Origin: Gracilariopsis chorda
Taxonomy: Eukaryota; Rhodophyta; Florideophyceae; Gracilariales; Gracilariaceae
Assembly: GCA_003194525.1 (NCBI GenBank)
Contig: NBIV01000517.1
Location: forward strand, 1-24,977
Direction: 5' to 3'
Length of the DNA stretch: 24,977 bases
The translations under genes and the position numbers were made by a program. A model generated the notes under the pieces. It saw nothing but the letters and a program-made list of their open reading frames with translations, had not been told where the DNA came from and ran no database searches. Each line of letters begins with the position of its first letter. Position 1 is the stretch's first letter. Of the stretch, positions 18,956-24,977 are shown one piece after another.

Positions 18956-19958
18956 TTACGGCACGCTGATAGTTGTTTCTCATTTGAAAAACTTCTCTCT
19001 CCTCAAGAAAGCCAACAACTTTTGTGGCCACTGGCGGACTATCTCCGCTATAGTCTTACCTCTTCTTTCTGCAGGAGCAGGGAGCTCGCGTCTTCTAGAT
19101 TCCGTCCGCTTGGCGCAACGCAGCACAAAATGCTCCACATCATTGGTAGCGTGTATTGCGAGAGAGCGCTACTTTGATTTGAAACGCTCTGCGCTACGTA
19201 GCCATTAAACTAGTGTACCCGTAAAAGAGAGAGAGAGAAGTGTGAGATGGGCATGTACACGTTGGGCATTGAAAACCCCCTAAATATATTCTTTTTCTTC
19301 TTCTTTATTTGCGGTCAACAGCTTTCTATTACTAAGCTGGGGAGCTTTCAGAAAGAGCTGTCTGTAACACAGACGTACCTGTAGGGCCACGGAGCTCAGT
19401 CGAAGACAGACTACAAGCTCTGTCTCTGACGTTAGTGTCCCGTAATGTAGTGTCAGGATCTTCTAGATGTATCGATTGTAGCCATTAGACTCTATTAAAG
19501 GAGATGAAGTCTGGCGTTCTCTCCTCAGAACCAGCGAGACCTTCCATCGTGCCGCCTCTCCAGTTTCAGTGTTACACTGTCCTCTTCAGGAAGGCCAAGG
19601 ACTTCTGTGGCATAGATACAATTTTGCTGCGTGGCTGGAGACCCTATACTTCTTCATACCTATACATACCAACGGCGCCTGTACACCTAAATACAACTCG
19701 CCCTAGACAGACTCTTCGAGTCTATACCATCGAAACTGCTGAGCCCCAAAAGATGTCCGACTTTTTTTCAAGTTCTCGTACATACCTCTCTTTTAACACG
19801 GATATTATTCGGGTTACGGCCAAGGCCTAAACACTGGTTTCAAGGCTCGACATGCTTGGTTGTGGAGCTTCCTCTTAAACTTGAGAGGGATATAGACCAA
19901 AACAGCAGATTTAGGCTGTGTGTAAGTAGTATGATCATCATACCTTGATATTAATTGA
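18956..19958. other. Intergenic, nothing recognised
   Basis: Short plus frames at 18837-19208 and 19504-19830 share a loosely similar stretch (KKANNFCG and RKAKDFCG), suggesting two diverged repeat copies, but no domain is recognised. Confidence 0.35.
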
Positions 19959-19994
19959 AGCCAGACCTTCTCCAGACGGAGGGGAAGGTCGGCT
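19959..19994. repeat. Hairpin of 14 pairs with one bulge
   Basis: Arms 19959-19973 (AGCCAGACCTTCTCC) and 19981-19994 (GGGGAAGGTCGGCT) pair throughout except for one bulged A and one G-U pair, around a 7-nt loop. Its role is unknown. Confidence 0.7.
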
Positions 19995-20777
19995 GACGCT
20001 CTTTTACATAGCTTCTAGCAGTCTATCTATCTATCAGGCTGAACTACAAGCTACCTACTGTCTTTTATCAGTGTGAGCTACAAGCTGGTCATGGTGATCA
20101 AGTGCAAATTAGCTTGGGAGCTCTACGTTTGTGTTACAAAGTGAAGATGGTGGCCAATTTTCTTGTGCAAAGTCCTCTCTGACTGAGTGCATAGAACTCA
20201 AACACAAACGGTAAAGGGTCAACCGTACTTGATCGTTAGTTTAGACAGATATCGAGCTATTCGACTCTCTCAATGCTGCTATTTCAGGTCGGCTGGGTTA
20301 GCAGTTCCTTTACCAGGGGTTGGGAATAGCGGTTTTTCAACAACCACAACCGTAGCACACAAGTAACGTCATGAAGGCATCAACGCAACTCCGCGATTGT
20401 AGATTTCTTGATCTATAGTCTCGGAAGGTTATCTATATGAAAACGATTGAGCCAGTCCGGCGCTCTTGCGTTGGTTCTCTGCCCAGATCATTCATCTTTT
20501 TATAATCTATACCAAACAATTATTTCGTGGTGAGACAGATAGCGATGGCTAAGGTTTTGTGTAGTCTAGAATTTGGATGATGCTGCACGCGAACGTTGTA
20601 TTGAAAGACATTGTAGAAGTCCTAGTACAGTCTTTACCCAAGTCTTCTTTGACAACAAGAGGAGAGGCAACGCTAATCTTAGAAGGAATCCGTTTTTGCC
20701 GTGCAGCACACTCAACCCGAAGAATCCAAGCAGGCACCCATAGCTTTTTGCTATACATCGACGACAATCACAGTTTT
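19995..20777. other. Intergenic with AACCCTTTACC-family pieces
   Basis: GGTAAAGGGTCAACC (20211-20225) and, in opposite sense, GGGTTAGCAGTTCCTTTACC (20290-20309) may be the two ends of a small inverted-repeat element of about 100 bp. No gene is recognised. Confidence 0.35.
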
Positions 20778-21137
20778 GTGTGTGTGTGTGTGTATTTACA
20801 TGAAGTCAAGTCTCTAATTTCATTATTTCAGGACTACGGAGTTAATATAATAGAAACCTTCTCTCTCCAGATAAACCAGTAACTTTATTGGCCATGCTCT
20901 TATCATTGACTCGACGTCAAGGCCTTGCCTCTCTCTGAGAGCTGAAAGTTCTCTTCGTCGAGATGCCGCTCTTCGGCGACATCTAAGAACGAAATAGTCT
21001 ACATTCTTTTCATTTTCTGATGTCTGAAAAGTTGCTGGTCTCTGTGAAAGACCCAATCGCCTGTCCATTTCGCTTCTTCTGATAGTGGAGGGAAGACCGG
21101 TACACCTCGTGGAGGCGGATTGGTTCGTACACATCAC
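20778..21137 (-). mobile_element. LINE 3' end with (CA)n tail
   Basis: The minus strand encodes NVDYFVLRCRRRAASRRREL and RAWPIKLLVYLEREGFYYIN, then a short 3' UTR and a (CA)n tail (the TG run at 20778-20793). It matches the copy at 5413-6150 in order and sequence. The right limit is approximate. Confidence 0.7.
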
Positions 21138-21551
21138 TTTTTTAGTTATCTACTATTAGACGCGACCGAATAGATATTGATTCTCAATTGGTATCGATGC
21201 TGCAGTTAGAGCGATCAGTGGAAGAGCTAGAGTGGTCTTTAGAAAGCCGAGGATGTTCAAATTAGAGCAAAGTCGGCCCACTATTCTCTACAAGACTTCC
21301 TCAACCATTCAACCCCGGTCTACGCAAGGGCCTCAAAACTCTCCGTTGCTTACTGCGGTCAGCCGACCTGAAATCAGCAGGATTGAGAGAGCCGAAAGCT
21401 CCAACCATCTGTATGAACTAGCAAAAGAACAATTATTCTGTCATATGTAGAATTGCAAAAGCCTTTGCGCTTTTACCAAGAGACTAACCAGTCCGATGGG
21501 GATAGGATTACTCGGCCTTGTACAATCCCGCAACTAATTGACAGACCTCTC
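21138..21551. other. Intergenic, nothing recognised
   Basis: Only short frames; no recognisable feature. Confidence 0.35.
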
Positions 21552-21643
21552 GCAATCTGCAATCCAATTGCAATCTTGATCAAGATGAGCAATCCGTGAT
21601 TGCCCATTTCGAGATTGCCATCAACTGCATTGCGATCGATTGC
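21552..21643. repeat. Cluster of seven GCAATC/GATTGC hexamers
   Basis: Exact hexamers start at 21552, 21559, 21570 and 21589 (GCAATC) and at 21598, 21613 and 21638 (GATTGC): four on one strand, then three on the other, within 92 bp. A CATTGC near-match lies at 21628. It may be a diverged short repeat or a binding-site cluster. Confidence 0.75.
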
Positions 21644-21786
21644 AACACACCCCTGCTCTTAACTATTTCTCCATAAAGCTTTTACGCCAACGTATTTCCT
21701 TATGGTTCCTAACTACAACCAGCTATTGCTGAATTGATCAGGCACGTGGTCTTGTTTTTCTGAAATCTGATGCACCATTGTCACAA

Positions 21787-21832
21787 CAAAGGGTTAGACC
21801 GCTAGCCTTATCTACTGTTAACCCTTTACCAA
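21787..21832. repeat. AGGGTTAG ... AACCCTTTACC motif copy
   Basis: AAGGGTTAG at the left and TTAACCCTTTACC at the right (about 21819-21831), the same layout as at 16030-16064 with a diverged middle. Confidence 0.5.
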
Positions 21833-23589
21833 GAAAGCAAGTTATCGTTTGGGATGGATGCCTTATCCCGTCCCGTGTAATGTACGTTGGCGTGCAACGT
21901 GGTCCCATACTTCATGCAATTTCTCTTCTTTAACTATATGTATCTTAGCGAGGCACTGATGACGACACCTTGTGCTGATAGTATCTTTCTTTGAGTTTCT
22001 CGTCTTGTCAGATCTGACAAGCCATTCTTCATGATGATGGTCAACAGACAGTTTAGTTGTCTCCGCTCTCAAATAAAATACAAATATATTATAAGTAGGA
22101 CGATCCGCAAAAAGCCGCTATTTGGAGTGTGGCTATATCCAGAGTGTGGTAATCAAAACAACTAGCTAGGCCACATGTCCGGTGTGAACTAATGACGATC
22201 GCAGCTGGTACATCTATATCAGCCACCACGCAGAGGAGATAAGGAAAGTATGAATTGTACCTACATGAGTTAAACTCTTGTTTCCCGAGTACAAACAGCA
22301 TAAGATTCTCAAGACACTCTCTATCCTAGACTTCTCTCAACCACAATTTCTTTGCGACCTTATCATGTTACCAACGGTATATGAGTTAGGAAAAATTGTA
22401 GAAGCAACGAAGACCTATCGATGTTTGAAGTGAGAATATGGCTAACTTTTCTCGCTGGGTTGTGGAGTTCTGATCCGTGTTATTCTGGATCTGACGTTCA
22501 GTACATGTTGCTACGAAGAAATTCGCACACGCTCACTTCAAATGATATAAACAACACAACTTTTGTCATCTCTTCCAAGTTGCAGCTAAGCGTATGGAGC
22601 TTTCTGAGGGTGCAAATATGACTGAGAGCTTCTTAATCATCAACCACTCAACTTATTTGTACTGTGCAACTCGATTGCGAACTACTCATGACGAAGTTAG
22701 AAGCAATCGTGTGCCTAGCTCTTGCCATACAATGTAAAGAGTCACACATGCAAAAGAAGACGATATAGCTCAGCCCTTCACAAATGTTGTACTAATATAA
22801 TTGTTGTGGGATTATCTTCCAAACTTTGATATGGAAGTACAGTATACAAGCAGACATACTCCAACGAATGTTCTGGTAGAGTAGTTGCCTTAACTTCTTG
22901 AATGATCCGCAAGCTCATTGTCTAGTTTTTCTTTGAAACGGGTTTTCATTAATGGAAAGCAAATGTTTTGGACGACGACGAGCACCCTTAAGGACCAGGA
23001 GAGGTCTTGACCACAAGGCTGGTGAACCGTCGCTGTTGTCACCCAAAACTTGGCTCTGGTTCTCTTGCGTTTTTCCCTCTCGGCACCTGTCCTCTTTTGT
23101 TATACAAGGTAGCTTGAACTCAGTTTATTTTGAAGATCAATGCGTTTAGCACCAAAAAGGATGAGAGAGCTCATCGACTTAGGGTGCAGGCGCACTTGCT
23201 GATGTTTTTCAAGAAAGCAATTTAAAGTTTGTACAAATATCCCCACAGTGGATTCTAGCTAAACGTGATAATACCTTTGCATGTGGCTTCCGTCTTTTTT
23301 ATTTTGTTTCGCTTAAACATATGCTTGAAACGTGACTGTAAAAAATCGTAGAGTACGTTCATGATGTTTGAAAACGGCACCAGTAGAGATATCAGGGGCG
23401 AAAAATGACTTCGATACTACAGAGCTTACAAGCCGTATCGGTACTTGTATAGAAGAGTTCAGGTTGGGTATACGACAGTACTCGATACATGCTGGCAATT
23501 ACGGATTGGTGTTAAGAACAAGAAAGACAAGGCGTTCCGGCCTGATCAAGATGACATGCGGAACGCTAGGAGGAACTAGAGTTGAGTAA
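21833..23589. other. Long intergenic stretch, nothing recognised
   Basis: Only short frames on either strand. A plus frame at 23368-23589 directly before the LINE fragment may be more of that element, but no RT motif is visible. Confidence 0.4.
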
Positions 23590-24183
23590 GCTGCCCCCTT
23601 CGTTGCTATTTGATCACAGTGACCGCAAAATTCTTACGAAAACACTGCGGACTACTACAAAACGAGGCTCCCGATGGCCTTGTAAAGAAAAGCCTCAGCC
23701 TATCTATTGAGCAGCAACTTCAAAAATAGGTCGACTTCCTGGAAGTGAAACAGAAAACTCGCGTCCGCCTTACTAGTGCAGAGCCAATACAGAGTAGCTG
23801 CTAAATGTAGTGACACTAAGAAGAGCTCATACTGCCTTGGGCGCAAATATTTACCGGTCATGCCCAAGGCTGCACTCTGTTTCTACGTTTATGCGCAACA
23901 GGAAATGTTTCTGCCCGCTCGGATGGGCTCAACATACTAAGTAGTGTAGACCACTCCGTTCTCAAATGCCCCCGAAGAGCGACGTCGAGAACTTCCATCT
24001 CTCCGAGAGAGGCAAGTTTCTGGCACCAAATCAATAGTAAGAACATGGCCGGAAAAGTTGCTTGTTTATCTAGTTTCTCTGGAGAGAGAGAAGGATTCTT
24101 TTCAATGTAACCATTACCGTTGTCTTGGAATGTCTTGGAATTAGAGACGCGAGCTCATATAAACACACACGCACAAGCACACA
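23590..24183 (+). mobile_element. LINE 3' end: RNase H tail, Cys/His region, (CA)n tail
   Basis: In pieces the plus strand encodes HCGLLQNEAPDGLVKKSLSL, then VDFLEVKQKTRVRLTSAEPI, SSVDHSVLKCPRRATSR, a 3' UTR with GGAATTAGAGACGCGAGC and a (CA)n tail ending about 24183. The same order is seen in the copy at 5413-6150. It has frameshifts and a stop. A 10-bp tandem duplication (TGTCTTGGAA twice) lies at 24121-24140. The left limit is uncertain. Confidence 0.72.
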
Positions 24184-24617
24184 GCTCCGTTCTCTCTTCC
24201 TGAAGAGCTCTGTAGATCAAAGTTTTGCTTAAGAATTAGCAGCATCTTCCAGTATTTAAAGTCTTAGATTATCGATTAGGCTTGCACGGCCTGTTCCTTC
24301 TTCTTCTTAGTGCTGTGACTTTTGTTTCGTTGGAATCGCTGTGCACGAAGTTCTCTCGGAAGTTTCGTTGTTTACAGTCTAAACAGTCGACTATTCTCTC
24401 AATCGGCTGCATGCGCACCCATTGTTACTCTTTACCATGCGTTTGAGCGCAATGGCTGCGTGTCGAGGTGTGCCGACCTTCCGAAAAGGCTACAAAAGAC
24501 TATAAAGCTTCGCCGGATGTGGAAGCCCAATGGAAACGCGGTTGGGTCTATTGGAGGAATTTAGCCGTCGATAGATGATTAGCCTTCTACTTTTAGAAAG
24601 TTAATACAAGCGCTGCC
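24184..24617. other. Intergenic, nothing recognised
   Basis: A single 80-codon plus frame (24322-24564) has no recognised domain. Confidence 0.35.
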
Positions 24618-24655
24618 TCGGAATTAGAGGCACGGGCCGGTAAACACACACACAC
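24618..24655 (+). mobile_element. LINE 3' tail only
   Basis: GGAATTAGAGGCACGGGCC followed by GGTAAACACACACACACGC matches the end of the LINE 3' UTR and (CA)n tail at 24138-24183. The upstream coding part is absent, a very short 5'-truncated insertion. Confidence 0.6.
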
Positions 24656-24977
24656 GCAATGGCTTGATACCTGTCTTCTAAATGAAAAAGGTTTTTACTG
24701 TCCTCGACTCCTGTGATAGGATTCCTGTTTCCTCAGTGGAGGAAACGGCAACGAATAAAGCGTTTATAGATAACCCTAGATGCCCTTAGTATCACAATGA
24801 GTACGCCAGATCAACGCAACTTACAATCCAAATTTACAAGCAAACATATAAAACTGCACGAGAGATCGTGATCGATCAGATCATTTTCCTTTCGGAAGGA
24901 TGTCTCGAGGGTATCGTGAGATACCGTCGGTAGCAAAAATGCCAGGGATAAGTTGAGATAAGATTAGCTCAGTGGAC
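24656..24977. other. Intergenic to the window end, nothing recognised
   Basis: A short hairpin (GGTATC-GTGA-GATACC) lies near 24910-24925. No gene or RNA is seen. Confidence 0.4.

Overview
The window reads as nuclear DNA of a photosynthetic eukaryote with intron-poor genes. A red alga, perhaps a florideophyte, is my best guess but is not proven. The reasons are a plant-type B-box/CCT (CONSTANS-like) regulator, a carotenoid-oxygenase relic with no introns, a eukaryotic 5S rRNA gene with a T-run terminator, pieces of an RNase H-bearing LINE retrotransposon and a short SINE-like element with target-site duplications. Nothing suggests a bacterium, a virus or an organelle.

Layout. 0.25-1.05 kb (minus): CONSTANS-like gene whose CCT domain is split over two other frames, with long poly-C tracts in its leader. 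1.1-2.9 kb: GC-rich promoter-like DNA, then a C-rich, G-poor stretch with a 28-bp tandem repeat. 3.9-6.1 kb: repeats, namely a 121-bp SINE-like element, a second truncated copy nested in a duplicated repeat whose sister copy keeps the empty site, and a LINE 3' end. 7.07-7.19 kb: intact-looking 5S rRNA gene followed by a tRNA T-arm-like hairpin. 8.05-8.93 kb (minus): unrecognised proline-rich protein, also frameshifted, again with a huge poly-C tract upstream. 9.2-10.6 kb: promoter-like DNA and another C-rich stretch.

10.7-14.6 kb (plus): the most striking part, two tandem secreted cysteine-module proteins. The first (576 aa) has nine 8-Cys modules, the second (277 aa) has four. The middle of the first is a nearly identical 186-bp repeat array that grew partly by duplication of a 372-bp dimer.

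15.4 kb: decayed 5S pseudogene. 16.8-18.5 kb (plus): carotenoid cleavage oxygenase broken by about ten small indels but keeping all four iron-binding His codons. 18.6-24.98 kb: gene-poor DNA with further LINE 3' ends, a strong hairpin, a recurring AACCCTTTACC motif family and a dense cluster of GCAATC hexamers.

Only the two cysteine-module genes and the 5S gene look fully intact. The other three protein genes all carry apparent frameshifts, so either this is a region of gene decay or the assembly has uncorrected indels; RNA or read data would separate the two.
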